A stretch of DNA of 64,000 bases, from contig OZ034975.1 of the NCBI GenBank assembly GCA_964030785.1, positions 38,038,569 through 38,102,568 of the forward strand, given 5' to 3'. The position numbers were made by a program, and so were the translations under genes. The notes beneath the pieces are model-generated. The model worked only from the letters and a program-made list of their open reading frames with translations, did no database searches and was not told where the DNA came from. Below, piece after piece: positions 24,050 through 35,946 of this stretch (position 1 is the stretch's first letter; each line of letters begins with the position of its first letter). The DNA is from Siderastrea siderea (Eukaryota; Cnidaria; Anthozoa; Scleractinia; Rhizangiidae).

Positions 24050-24370
24050 AAGTTCATGCCCGGGATGTTCTTTTGCTCAGGGACAATCCGTACCGAGCGA
24101 CCGGGAGAAGACTGGGTTTGAGACGAAAAAAGTTCATGCCGGGCATGAAATTTCGATTTTCATGCCCGGCATGAAAATCGAAATCTCATGCCCGGCATGA
24201 CTTTTGTTCTCGTCTCAGCCCAGTCTTCTCTCGGTCGAGCCACATTTCATGCCCGGCATGAAATCTGGCTCTACATGCCCGGCATGAAAATCGGCTTTTC
24301 ATGCCCGGCATGAAAATCGACTTTGTATGGCCAGTATGAAAATTGACTCCACATGCTGGGCATGAAAACC
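24050..24370. repeat. CATGCCCGGCATG palindrome cluster 1
   Basis: Six exact copies of CATGCCCGGCATG or CATGCCGGGCATG and at least three degenerate ones, usually flanked by TTT and AAA, spaced about 25-60 bp. Segments between them read ATCGAAAT or similar. The cluster lies in the large intron upstream of the receptor tail exon. Confidence 0.9.
24099..24237. repeat. ~139-bp near-perfect palindrome inside cluster 1
   Basis: The left arm GACCGGGAGAAGACTGGG and onwards is mirrored by CCCAGTCTTCTCTCGGTC. The centre is itself a CATGCCCGGCATG copy near 24168. Three palindrome units are contained in it. Confidence 0.8.
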
Positions 24371-25117
24371 AACTTGAAAATTGCCTGGTCTTTAAGTAAA
24401 TCTTGAGTTGACATACTCAGTGGGTATAAAGTCAGTTTTCTATTCAGGTTGAAACGGCATTTCCTTCTCCACCGTCGTATCTAAATCGAAAGAAATTGCT
24501 GACAATGAAGGATTATAAAAAATCCAGTGTTTATCAAAAGTGTAAACAATGAGATGACCCTTGAGTGACTCCTACAAATGAGCTGAAATTCTTCAAACAC
24601 CCATCCCCACACTGACAAATTGTCTCCTCCAGAACCTTTACTGGCCCAAGTACTAACAATACTCAAAGTGTCAAAATGTGGACGCAACAGGGGGTAGTTA
24701 GAAATCCTTTATTGTTGATTGGTTGCGGTCCAATGAAATGCTTATACAACATACCATATCCTACACATACGTCTCCTTAGAGTGTCCTCAACGATAAAAA
24801 TAAGATTATCAACCTTTTCATAAGAAAGCAGAATAATTAAGAGCCCTTTACTTTAACTCGATGACCAATACCAGAAGAAGTTAGTAGTCTACTGGCAATC
24901 TCTTGCTATCCACGCCGCACTTTCTGGGGAAAGTGGTCCCAAGCTCAGCACAATCAACACAACTCAATTTCCCAATTTTTTACTGTTTCCTTATTTAACC
25001 TCTGATGGTTAAGAATTAACTAGTCATTTTTCATACAGGGCAGTGAGTACAGATGTAATATCGTATAATTTACACTGATCAACATAAGGCTAAGTGCATT
25101 TATTCTAAGTTCACTAT

Positions 25118-25380
25118 TCACATCCCAGGAGGAGGGGGGTACTCCTAGGAATTTTTAGTGGGGGTGTGCTGCCAAGTTCTCCAGTGTAACTTTCCAATAC
25201 ATGTTTTTAGCCCTAACCTCTGAATCCATACCCATTTTCAGATCTGGTACCCAAATCAGACTTTCAGACCAAAACAGTCAAAATCCATACCCATTTTCAA
25301 ACCAAAAAGCCATACCCCTTGGGGTAGCAGATATCTATATAGCTTATACAGGGGGGGTACCCTCTGTCCCCCTGGCCAGT
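25118..25380. repeat. Uncharacterised G-rich repeat
   Basis: The segment starts with GGAGGGGGGTACTCCTAGG, has two CCATACCCATTTTCA blocks and ends with GGTACCCTCTGTCCCCC. It looks like a degraded interspersed repeat with weakly inverted ends. A run of about 18 G follows near 25475. Confidence 0.35.
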
Positions 25381-26226
25381 TGGGAATCAATTGCCCCTAT
25401 TTTAAAAGTAACATCTTCCCTATAGACTTATTTATTGAAAGGAACAGGGAAGTTGGAGGCAGGCTGTGGTGATGGGGGGGGGGGGGGGGGAGAGATGCTG
25501 TGATAAATTTCAAATCTTCCAAATAAGCATCAATGTTTCCCCTGAACCCTTGAAGATAGTAAAGACAGTTAATTTGGTTTTGCTCATGTGGATGGATGCC
25601 AAGGAGGACTATGAGGGGAAAACATTTTTCACTGGGTCATTGCATGCAGGATGGGATATGTGACCAAGAGAAAATATTCCAGGTCAGTCTCCTTTGCAAA
25701 CAGTGTAATTTGGACATCATGACTGTCTGTGAGGTCAAAATGGCTAAGTATAGTGTGATAACATGGCACCATTCTTGTAAAATTACATGTTTAAAAGGCC
25801 AAATTTAACCACTTTGATCTCCCCAACACAGAAATTAATTTTCACCAGAAATCCCCTTTCCCCCAATTAAAAACCATCTGATGGAAACAGACCATCAGGG
25901 TCAGGAAACAGACTATGTCAGGACCTGGTTGTTTCAAGCAAGGTGGATTCCAGTAAATTATTTTCACTTAACAGTTTGACTCTGGCTACTTTAAATTGCC
26001 ACATGAAGTTAGCAGCAGTAACGCTTTTTAACATCAAGAGAATCAGAAAGCCTGGACAAAATTTAATCCAAGGTTAACGCTAATCGGCTTTCGAACAACC
26101 GGGCCCTCGTTCCCATTTTAATTAACAAGTGTCCATTTTAATTATAGGAAAAAATTTAAAAAAAAAATTCAATAAATATATTTCTACTCTTTCCACCAAA
26201 TGCTTAATCCACTTTAAGGAGTTACT

Positions 26227-28050
26227 CTAAATTCTTTTTCCATTTTCCTTTTCAATGTCTGTGTTCTTGCTTGTCCTGTTTTTTGTCTCCACCCAGGAGA
26301 ATTTCCACTTCACTAAGAATTCTTTCTTCAGCTGAAAACAAGAAATTGAACATCAGGATAAATGACAACTGTGTTATGACTGTTGTGGTAGCACTTAATA
26401 ACACAGAGAGGGCTTCCCTGGTGTTATCACACCAGGAGTTAACTGAATGGAATCACCTTAGTATCAATTGTAAAATTAATACAAATACTAACATCTTGCA
26501 TAACAACTCTTGCAATCTATTGACCACTTCATATTTTTCAGTGTCTGTGGCCTGTTGCAGGCATCATATATTTGTGAGAAGCAAAGTAAAGAACGTTGAT
26601 CAAACATAAAAGTCATAGTCTTGATGTTGAACAAAATTCTCCCAAGTAGTACCTTAGATGTGTGGAGAACAAGTAGTCAGGAGAACATGCATGCCTGTTG
26701 ATCTTGGGGCAAATAAGTGGGTTAAATAGTGCAAAAAAAGGGAGTTTGTAGCACTCCTAGGTTATGATCAGGATACCTGAAGTAACTAAAAATAAATAAT
26801 GCTTCCCATTGTTTGATTTTTATTTTGCCACAGGGACAGGTTGTAAAAGCAATGCATAGTAAGCAGAGATTTTTTGTCAATTTTCTTTGAAATAGCAGAT
26901 GATGTCACACAGGAGGAATTGTCATTCTGACCTATCTCCACCCCATGTCTTGCCAATTAAAATTGTAAGCTCTCCCCTCAAGCGTATTCCAACCTAAAAG
27001 AAAGAATTTATCTACTTACAGTTCTATGATTTATCCTTTCCTTGATAACCCTCTTTGCTGGCCCTTCTCCCTTTTGGAGTGACAAATGTTCTGGTCTTTT
27101 TTAGCCATTAAGTCCAGGTACTGGCCTGAATAAACCTAAAAATATTTAAGTGAAACTAAACTATAATTAATGCAACCCTCAACAGGGGTATGCTAGTCTG
27201 ATCATGTGGTACAATTCTTTAGGTTGTTCTTGTTAAACAATAATGAATGACCTGATTAAGGCAATATAATTTTCACTTTCACTGAGATGAAAAACATAAT
27301 AGTCACCTGAATTTTAGGATTGGGAAAACAAGGTTGCCACTCATCAGACAAAAATCTTCCCTGAAATTTCCCGATTTTCTATTAACCACAATCCAGTTTT
27401 CAGTGATCATGAATGACAAAAACTATTTGAAACGATGTTGCCTTTCCAACATGAATAAAACTTTGTCACGTCTGTTGACGAGCTAAGTAAAACTAAAATT
27501 CTTTGCGTTTGACTAATATCACAGCTTGATGCAAAGTCATAGTGAGCTTCACATTTAAATGCTTTACATTTACCTGAGCTTAAAAAAATCTGTTTTTCGC
27601 TTAAACTGAAATGAATTGTGTGTGTAAAACAGGTGGTCAAAGTGAGCGACCATAAGCAAACAACAGAGAAATAACATATTCCTGTTAAGTATGAGCTGCA
27701 AGTATAAAGTGAAACCAAAGCCAATAAGCTGAGTATGCAGCTGCATGTGTCATAATATCGCTGGTTTAACTACAACACTAGTGACCAACAGAAAACAAAC
27801 AATCAAACGAAAAGAAAGAGATAAACGTTTCCATAATAACCATTATTTGGAAACGTTTTGTACACATTGTTGATGGAAATAGAAAACAGTCTTCGCCGCG
27901 AAGACGAAGAAGAGCAAGTGTTAAGATTATGTACTTACCGGAGAAATAAACCGCCACCGGACACTCACAGGAGGTTATAGCTTCTCAATAACACCATTTG
28001 CATATCTGCAGAACGAAGATGAACCAGCTGGAAAGGTGAGACTGAAATGT
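26227..28050 (-). other. Possible small minus-strand gene inside receptor intron
   Basis: A candidate first exon ends at a GTAAGTAC donor near 27942. A 106-bp exon lies at 27125-27020 (TTATTCAG acceptor, GTAAGTAG donor) and a third starts at 26331 after TTGTTTTCAG. One frame crosses the last junction and stops at TAG 26229-26227, reading RVIKERINHRT then LKKEFLVKWK. The EFLVKWK core recalls chromodomains, but the expected WEPEENL-like continuation is absent and the frame has no clear start. It may be a non-coding RNA or a decayed gene. Confidence 0.3.
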
Positions 28051-29041
28051 CAAAGAAGCGATTACGCGAACATGAAGCAAGTGACGCCACAAATATACGC
28101 CACAAAAATTCGCCCATTTTCCGACAGCACTTCGGCCGCTTTGCTTGCCGACAAAGTCATATACTAAAACTAAAACACTTTGACGCTCGAATATTCGGGT
28201 CTCTTCGGCTGATGCGAATTCATACGCTGACGTTTTCTCGCTTTTGAACACGCAATTTATCGTCAGCAAGGTGAAAAAATTTCGTGAGCAAAAGAGCAAA
28301 ACAAGAATGCATCCCAGGCGCAAAGAAATGTTACTCGACGTTTTCAGCCTTCCCTCCCGTTTAACTAACTGGTAAGTTTGTTTACATTGTTTTTACCGCT
28401 GTGTATGTTTCTCACGCAACGTCAATTGAAATTTCAACTACGGAGTTCACATCAAAATGACCGATATGTAAGCTAATAAGTTTCTAATCAGCGTTCTAGC
28501 TCCGTGGACGCAAATTTTCTTACTTCTAATTTGTTTTGTATATACAGGATTTGCAATAAATGTGTTCAAATCTGGATGGCAGATGTATGAATCCCACAGA
28601 CTTTGCAATCGGACGGTAAAGATATTCTAGACCTGCCGCATAATTCAAGACATTTAAAAGTAAGTTGAAACGATTTTTTAAAGAATGACAATAGGAACAA
28701 ATCAATATCAAATCTGAGTCCACCGTTCGGCATTTACCTGATTGTCTGTCAAAACGGCAATATTCCAAAACAACCGAAAAAATGCTTAAGCAATAAGGTG
28801 TGGTGACAATCCGTAGCTTCCTGTAAAGTAGTTCCGTTGCTGTTTTTGTAAACCGTGGACAGAATAAACCAAAAAAATCACTGACTATATAAAAGGCTTC
28901 GCTGGCAATTTTGTCAAAAAGGAAACCCTGGAGGAACCGCTGGGTATGATTTCTGCCTTTGCTGGCTCAACACGGGAAGGAAATTTGGGATTGGCATCGC
29001 GAAAGCCAGTTTTCGGATTTCGAATCACTGGGGTATTTATT

Positions 29042-29259
29042 AGCGACCTTCAGATCTGACTACGTATACGAGATTGAGTACGAGTTCGACTTTCACATTT
29101 CAAAAACGTTACGTTCTCAAAGTCATCGTTCCTCCCTGTTGCTGACCAGCGGAGGAGAGTGCTAAGTGAACGATATTCACAGGACAGATTACAAAAGCGC
29201 GCGTCAAGGAATTCAAGTCGTACTCAATCTCGTACTCGTGGTCCGATCTGAAGGTCGCT
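29042..29259. mobile_element. 218-bp MITE
   Basis: Ends AGCGACCTTCAGATCTGA and inverse AGCGACCTTCAGATCGGA begin inverted repeats that continue through GAGATTGAGTACGA/TCGTACTCAATCTC. Flanks allow either a 3-bp ATT or a TA duplication. Confidence 0.75.
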
Positions 29260-30174
29260 ATTATCTGTTATTATACGGACAGGATAATTACTGAAACGAT
29301 AACAGTTTGCCTTATGAAATACCAGATATGCTCCTGGAAATACCTAATACAGCGTATGTCTTTAAAAGTAACGAAAACACAAATGTGAAAAGAAAACACA
29401 ACCCTAATTCAAGGAAGGAGTCCATGGTTCCCACTGCTGTAGTTGTTGCTTATCGGAAGTTAAAAACAATGGAAAATTTCACCGCCTAAAAGTGGACACT
29501 TACGGAGGTGGTCGCTTGCGGCAGCTATAGTGAAATGACTGGGGGAATTTAAGTGGTCGCTGTCAAGGGAGGTGGTCGCACTGGGAGGTTCGACTGTATA
29601 TACTTCACCCTGGGCTTATGTCAACTGTGCATCTATTTGTTCTTCTCTTTAATATATCTCTCTCTTCACTTTGCAGTCGAAGACGTCCAAGCCCAATACA
29701 ACGTTATGGAATAGGAGGACAGCGTCAATGTTGTCCGCACAGAAGCTTTTGTCATAACATGAGTGCAGTGAGTGTGCGAATGAGTGTGTTGGTGGGTGGT
29801 GGTTGATTCAGTAACTGAGCCGAGCATTAGTGATCAAAGTAGTGCATTACCGGTAGTGTCAATTCTAAGAATGTTTTCATAAGCTATTGATACCAATGCA
29901 ATCAAAACTTGATAAAGGCGGGCGGGGGGGGAACGAATGGTCGACTAAAGAGTATTATACTGTGAACTTCAGGAACAAAACCTAGCAAATAAAAGGTTAC
30001 AAGTTTTCTCGACAGAATTTGTTTATTCAGTGATTTAGAGGATTGCAATGAGATCACCAGTCACTGAAAATCTGATCCAGCCGAAGATTGCATGACACAA
30101 TCCGAGCGCCATTTAATGAACTTACCGACAGAAAACGTCCAAATTTTCAACTGCAGATAAGGCAAGGACTAAAT

Positions 30175-30655
30175 TTCATGCCCCGGATGGAACTGGTTGA
30201 AACCTAAATTCATGCCCGGCCAGGCTTGAAATCAGCCAAAAAGATATTTTCATGCCCGGTGTGAAATTTAGGTTTCCACCGATTTCATGCCCGGCATGAA
30301 ATTTAGATTTTCATGCCGGGAATGAAATGCAACCTCGTTTCCGTGCAGTAGCCTCGATATCACCCGATTTCATGCCGGGCATGAAACGAGTATGAAATTT
30401 AGATTTTCATGCCGGGCATAAATGCAACCTCGTTTCCGTACAGTAGCCTCGATATCATCCGATTTCATGCCCTGCATGAAATTCAGATTTTCATGCCGGG
30501 CATGAAATTCAACCTCGTTTCCATGAACCAGCCTCGATATCATCCTTGGCAAGAGTTGAAACTTTTGGGCTGCAGGGCATGTGCCGAGTTTTTTCATGCC
30601 CTGGAGATGAGATTTTTTAAAATGGCCCACTGCCTGGACTTTTTAATGCCCAGGG
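30175..30655. repeat. CATGCCCGGCATG palindrome cluster 2
   Basis: At least three exact and eight degenerate palindrome units. Part of the cluster is a higher-order tandem repeat: AACCTCGTTTCC...AGCCTCGATATCA occurs three times (near 30331, 30427, 30510) with two palindromes between successive copies. It lies in the same receptor intron as cluster 1, about 6 kb upstream in gene orientation. Confidence 0.88.
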
Positions 30656-31894
30656 TATGGCAATTTGAGAATTTTGGAAAATATGACGGTTGGAACAGAT
30701 TTTTGCTTGAATTTAGCATGAAGAGATAAATTTCATGTCAAAACCATTGTTTTTCCATTTTTTCATTGAAATTTCACTTTCCAACCCGTTAATGACATCT
30801 GTTTGATCTTTTCGTTTGTCCCTCAACGACGAAATGACTCTATTCCGTTCAAAAAACCTTTTACACGATGAACGTCAATTTGAACTTTCAATATAGAATA
30901 ATACATAGTACAACATTTCAACATTACCCATGACAATTGTTGATCGACGAATGCAGAACCGTGTGGCAAAAGAAAGACTAAGGGAGCAAAATACAGCGAT
31001 AGAAACAAGGTCCTAGTGTACTGTCCCCGAAATATATTTGTACCTTCCTACTTATTTTATTTTATTTTCGATTTTGTCAAGTTTGAAATTTCAAACTGTT
31101 CCCTGTCTCGGAGGGTTTGAAAATTATTTTTAACAGTAAAATGTAAAGTGTAACCCGTTACATGTAAACGATCACCGAACGGTCAGAAAAATGTTGTCGT
31201 ATTAACCGAGTGGTAGGATAAACTGGGTTTCCAGATCAACAGACGACTTCATAAACTACTTTTGACCAAAGGAAAAGTAGCCGCAATACCGGCGTGGTCG
31301 TAATGTGGGTTCGTCTTGATATGTTTTAATCAAGTAACAAGAAAAGCCCCAGGGGCATTAGACCCCGCGGTTGTTTTCCCTCCCCTCAGGGTGGAAAATA
31401 TATTATTACGGTCACTCAAGATACGAGCCCAAGTGGTGTAGCGGAAGGTTGCGACGAATATTTGTTTGGCCGAGCGAAAATCCGAAGTCTGGGGAAGTGA
31501 CCGACAAAAAACTAAAGAAAAAGAACACAAAATAAAAAAATGGGTATTACTAGACCCCATCCTGACGGCGGGGTAATTAAAACTATTCCTTGCGGCTTAC
31601 TGTACTCTATGAGACAAACATTAATACAGTGAAACCTCATTATACAGCAATGTCGTATACATTTAAAAGGTGCTGACAAAATTGCGTTTTTGTTTCACGT
31701 CATCTTTTGTTGTTGTGGCATATCTGTCGAAGATAGGGTAGAAAAGCAAAGAGAAGAAAATAATTTTAATACTCACAGCCTTTCTTCAGAGTTGTGGACT
31801 TGATGTTATTAAGCACATGAACAAAATAAAGCGCAAGAAAAAAAAAATCGAATTAGCCATTAGCAAGTCGATAACAATCCTACTTAGGAATAAA

Positions 31895-31951
31895 CAATGT
31901 AAGGGGTATCATTAAAGCACCATTGGTCCACTGGGAAGCGGCGCTATAGAA

Positions 31952-32005
<54 letters not shown>

Positions 32006-32030
32006 CATTATTATTATTATTATTATTTAC
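31895..32030 (+). mobile_element. CR1/L2-like LINE 3' end with (ATT)n tail
   Basis: GGCGCTATAGAAATTTATTATT followed by about 70 bp of ATT repeats is the typical 3' end of invertebrate CR1/L2-type LINEs. Almost the whole element is truncated. Confidence 0.6.
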
Positions 32031-32455
32031 AAAAACGTTTGTCTATATTTAGCATGGAGAAAGTTAATTCAGACCTGAAGCGGGAAAATCCGCCATCGGT
32101 CCACCCACCCCGCTCTCAAAAACTATAAACGTTTGTTACTTTTCTAATTACTAAATAACACAACGCTAATTGCAGAATTCGTAGCAAAGAAATTAAATCA
32201 AATGCAACTGTCCTGACTAGTTTTCTTTCAGCTTCTGATTGGTTGAAAGACACAATGTTTACTCTAACTTGGTTAAAACGATTTTGAATGAGTTTCATTG
32301 CGTCTCCAAGTACCTTATGAAACAAATTGGAGATAAGCATTCTACATATACCTTGCAAATGTACCTACAGAAAGCTGTATGCGACTTAGTGTAGCAATTG
32401 TGGTGTACATTTTTCACTATTTAGGTAATCATAATTAACTAAATTAAGTACTCAC

Positions 32456-32571
32456 TCCGGGGATCTTTTCTACATTTCCTCCTCTTGTGCACCCACCATG
32501 CGATAATGCCCACCACAAAACAATTAGAACCACCCCAGCAACAGCAAGGACGACAATTTTCCACACAATTG
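32456..32571 (-). CDS. Receptor transmembrane exon
   Basis: Acceptor CCTGTTTCAG and donor GTGAGTAC bound a 116-bp exon (phase 1 in, phase 0 out). It encodes IVWKIVVLAVAGVVLIVLWW, a single hydrophobic helix of about 20 residues, then a cytoplasm-like HGGCTRGGNVEKIPG. It joins the 45-bp exon at 35142 without breaking frame. It lies upstream of the tail exons in minus orientation, as a type I receptor needs. Linkage to them is inferred, because one connecting exon was not located. Confidence 0.65.
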
Positions 32572-32994
32572 CTGAAACAGGAACAGGTATAGGAGAATTG
32601 TTTCTTTTTCCGTTTTCCTTTTTTTTTTCTCCTTTTACTTTACATTATTATAATTACTACAACCCCAAATAACTATTAAATTAATATATATTGGAATCAC
32701 CAAATCCTTATGAACTGTCCAACAGGCTCCAGTTAATCAGCAAGCATTTCATTTTTTTCTCCGCGCTAAAATTATGGTTTCTAGCAACAGGTTAGAGCGA
32801 CTGATTTTCTGTATGCTATCAAGGACGGAAGTATCTCAGCTCACTAGATGCCGGGACTAGATGATGATGTGCAAACTCGAATTTCATTGCCTCTTTCAAG
32901 ACAAAGCTCAAAACATCAGCTTTTGAATCTTATTACGGTCACCAGTTGAACTTACATCAATTCAAGTGATCGAACTGTGCTTCTATTTACCTTT

Positions 32995-33212
32995 CTGTTG
33001 CTTATAATTTTTATGGTTCAGTCTTTGTATCGATGAAACTTGTGTCCTTGAAATCCATTTATTCCGAGAGTTTCGTTCGTCTCTCTTTCTTCTTTGGTGT
33101 TCGTATTAATACGAACACCAAAGAGACACGCACAAAGCTCTCGGAATAAATGGATTTCAAGGACACAAGTTTCATCGATACAAGACTGAACCATACAAAT
33201 TATAAGCAACAG
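32995..33212. repeat. 218-bp palindrome
   Basis: CTGTTGCTTATAATTTTTATGG at the left is the inverse of the right end, and the arms (about 105 bp) meet near 33105 at TATTAATA. The right arm is the beginning of the tandem duplication that follows. Small indels lie only near the centre. Confidence 0.85.
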
Positions 33213-34572
33213 AACCGACTTTCATTGCCTCTAACCAGAGCTCTCTTTAGGAGATTACACGTACTTAGCTTTAGATCAAACTGAAGAGGCTACACGCTCG
33301 GTCAAATGGGCCTGAGCCGTTGACTTGCACCGACCTTTTCAGTTGCTATCAGCTGGGTGGTACAGTAATTTCCAATGAAAACATAACCGTCACACATGAA
33401 CATTTACAGCGCATAGATAAGTATTGACTAAACCAGATTAACTTTCTATGGGAGCGTGTTCCTCGATTACAGGAAGTGTATTAAGCAGGTAGAGAAAAGA
33501 TATGAGCTTTCCTTCGGTACAAAAAAATTGTCCTAATAAGCAGGTATCTATACTAAGCGAGTGCCCATAATACGGGTTCCAAGACCTGTGTAAAATCATT
33601 TCTTTCTTACATTTAGCCCTCCTTATTAACTTCAGAAGCCATTGATAGCACTTACAAATAACTAATTAATGACATCTCAATCCACCGTACGGAAAAAGAT
33701 GGCGGCTGTACGTTTTACAACAATACCGTGGGAACCTAACACAGCCAATAGACACACAAAAAGCCATATTTGTTTGCATAAATTTGTCCCTGTGCTAGCA
33801 ACATTCTGTATGCTAAGTTTAAAGTCTTTTAGTACTTCGTATTAATACGAACACCAAAGAGACACGCACAAAGCTCTCGGAATAAATGGATTTCAAGGAC
33901 ACAAGTTTCAACGATACAAGACTGAACCATACAAATTATAAGCAACGGAACCGACTTTCATTGCCTCTAACCAGAGCTCTCTTTAGGAGATTACACGTAC
34001 TTAGCTTTAGATCAAACTGAAGAGGCTACACGCTCGGTCAAATGGGCCTGAGCTTTGACTTGCACCGACCTTTTCAGTTGCTATCAGCTGGGTGGTACAG
34101 TAATTTCCAATGAAAACATAACCGTCACACATGAACATTTACAGCGCATAGATAAGTATTGACAAAACCAGATTAACTTTCTATGGGAGCGTGTTCCTCG
34201 ATTACAGGAAGTGTATTAAGTAGGTAGAGAAAAGATATGAGCTTTCCTTCGGTACAAAAAAATTGTCCTGATAAGCAGGTATCTGTACTAAGCGAGTGCC
34301 CATAACACAGGGTTCCAAGACCTGTGTAAAATCTTTTCTTTCTTACATTTAGCCCTCCTTATTAACTTCAGAAGCCATTGATAGCACTTACAAATAATTA
34401 ATTAATGACATCTCAATCCACCGTACGGAAAAAGATGGCGGCTGTACATTTTACAATACCTTGGGAACCTAACACAGCCAATAGACACACAAAAAGCCAT
34501 ATTTTTTTGTAAAAATTTGTCCCTGTGCTAGCAACATTCTGTATGCTAAGTTTAAAGTTTTTTAGTACTTTT
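33105..34572. repeat. 736-bp tandem duplication
   Basis: Two direct copies (33105-33840 and 33841-34572) start with ATTAATACGAACACCAAAG and differ at only a few sites, for example GATAAGTATTGACTAAACC versus GACAAAACC. No open frame of note. Confidence 0.9.
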
Positions 34573-34860
34573 CTTTGTGTTTTTATGAGCGTTTTTAGGG
34601 TTCTTGTTCGCTACGAACTATGGGTAAATGTAGCAGTCGCCATCTTTTTCGGTATGGTGGATTGCAACGAGGATACCTAGCATCATAACTCTTCCATTTG
34701 CCTTCAGGCTTCTTTCGCACTTACTGTTGGACAATTCATGCTTTTAAAGGCGAATAAATAACCTACAGCTACAAAATAATCAATTTCCACGCATTTCTTC
34801 ACACCGTGCGCGTAACAACGTCGACTTAAACTTGCTATTCATATAAAGCATAGAGACCCT

Positions 34861-35104
34861 GGGGCCCGTTTCTCGAAACTCCAGATAACTTTCCGGGCCC
34901 GCCGGGTAAGTATTTTTTTGAGCTCATTTACTTATCAGCTAATGGTAATTATTGGTGCAAACTTAGCGATATGCTTCAGGAAATTATAAAGATTAAAATT
35001 TAGCTTTCAAAGTCAAAAAAATTGTGTAGCTATTGGAGAATATTGTGCACGTGAAATAGTTTTCGGGCCCGGAAAGTAATTGGGAGTTTCGAGAAACGGG
35101 CCCC
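34861..35104. mobile_element. 244-bp MITE with GGGGCCCGTTTCTCG ends
   Basis: GGGGCCCGTTTCTCGAAACTC at the left is mirrored by GAGTTTCGAGAAACGGGCCCC at the right, and the arms extend through TTTCCGGGCCCG. A 3-bp CTG duplication is possible. It lies between the transmembrane and juxtamembrane exons. Confidence 0.8.
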
Positions 35105-35141
35105 TGGTGTCAAGAAGTCAGGAGAAACACAAGACACTTAC

Positions 35142-35186
35142 TTGAGCAGTCAGCGTTTTTTAGGAAAGTTTCTTCGCAAACTGGCA
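35142..35186 (-). CDS. Receptor juxtamembrane exon (45 bp)
   Basis: The acceptor T-run plus CAG and donor GTAAGTG enclose 45 bp in phase 1-1, reading PVCEETFLKNADCS before the transmembrane exon. The short Cys-containing segment fits an extracellular stalk. Very short exons are easy to call by chance; the support is two strong splice sites and frame continuity with the next exon. Confidence 0.5.
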
Positions 35187-35946
35187 CTGAAAAAAAAAAC
35201 CACACGATTAAACTCGCATACTAAATGAATAAAGAAAACGATTACACATCAATACGGCAATCCAGATAAACTTTATGGGTCACATATCCATAAAACTGGC
35301 AATTTCCAGTGTTGTTCAATTGTGTTATATAATCTTTTTCAAAACAACACATTGATTCTTGTAAAAGCTGGAATAGTACTCAAGTGAGAGAAGACAAGAA
35401 AGACAAAAACAGAGAAAAAATGAGTTTCTGGTCGTAATCATGAAAGTAACTAATTTAAATGCCTCAAGAGGGTTTTGTTGTTTCCCTTTATTTTCCTTGC
35501 GAAGTTTTCAAATGACAACTTCAATTTGCTTAAGAGTGCGACAAAATATGGCAAATTTGTCTCTTGCTGGGAAAATGGTGACATTTTGTGGAAAAGGAGA
35601 TCCTATCAGGATAAACTTGTCAAGTAGCAAACTATGCTCTTACATATGGCTCGACAAGAAAAACTTGTTATTCATTTACACAAGCTGAAAGATATATCTT
35701 GTCAAAGATAATTCGTCAAGGAAAACTTGTTCACCCTACACGCAAGCAAAGAAAACATGTCAACAGATATTTGCTAGTGTAATAAGCCCTTCAATTCATC
35801 GCCTAGCTTACTATACCTTGTGTGCCTCTTGTAGCCTAATTTTTTGAAATTGCAATCCACTTCCATAATCCGTGCCATCCGTAGCAACAGACGACAGAAA
35901 ATAGTTTCAGTGAAGTAATATAGTCTTTGGTAACAAAACTAAACCA

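Noticed and set aside
24050..24370. p53-family response elements, because CATGCCCGGGCATG is the p53 consensus core
   Set aside because: The cores here are one base shorter (13 bp) and the outer flanks are TTT/AAA, not the RRR/YYY required, so the half-site pattern does not fit.
28047..28323. Overlapping open frames on both strands near 28.0-28.3 kb
   Set aside because: Neither has a recognised motif; more likely the 5' region of the putative minus-strand transcript.
29618..29806. Plus-strand exon after a CTTTGCAG acceptor
   Set aside because: Only one splice site is convincing, the frame is short and Cys/Arg-rich without a family, and no partner exon was found.
24050..30655. CRISPR-like array of short palindromic repeats
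   Set aside because: Spacing is irregular, linkers are related to each other, there are no cas genes and the genome is eukaryotic.
31425..31470. A-box-like CAAGTGGTGTAGCGGAAGG as a tRNA or SINE promoter
   Set aside because: No B box at suitable distance and no foldable tRNA arms.
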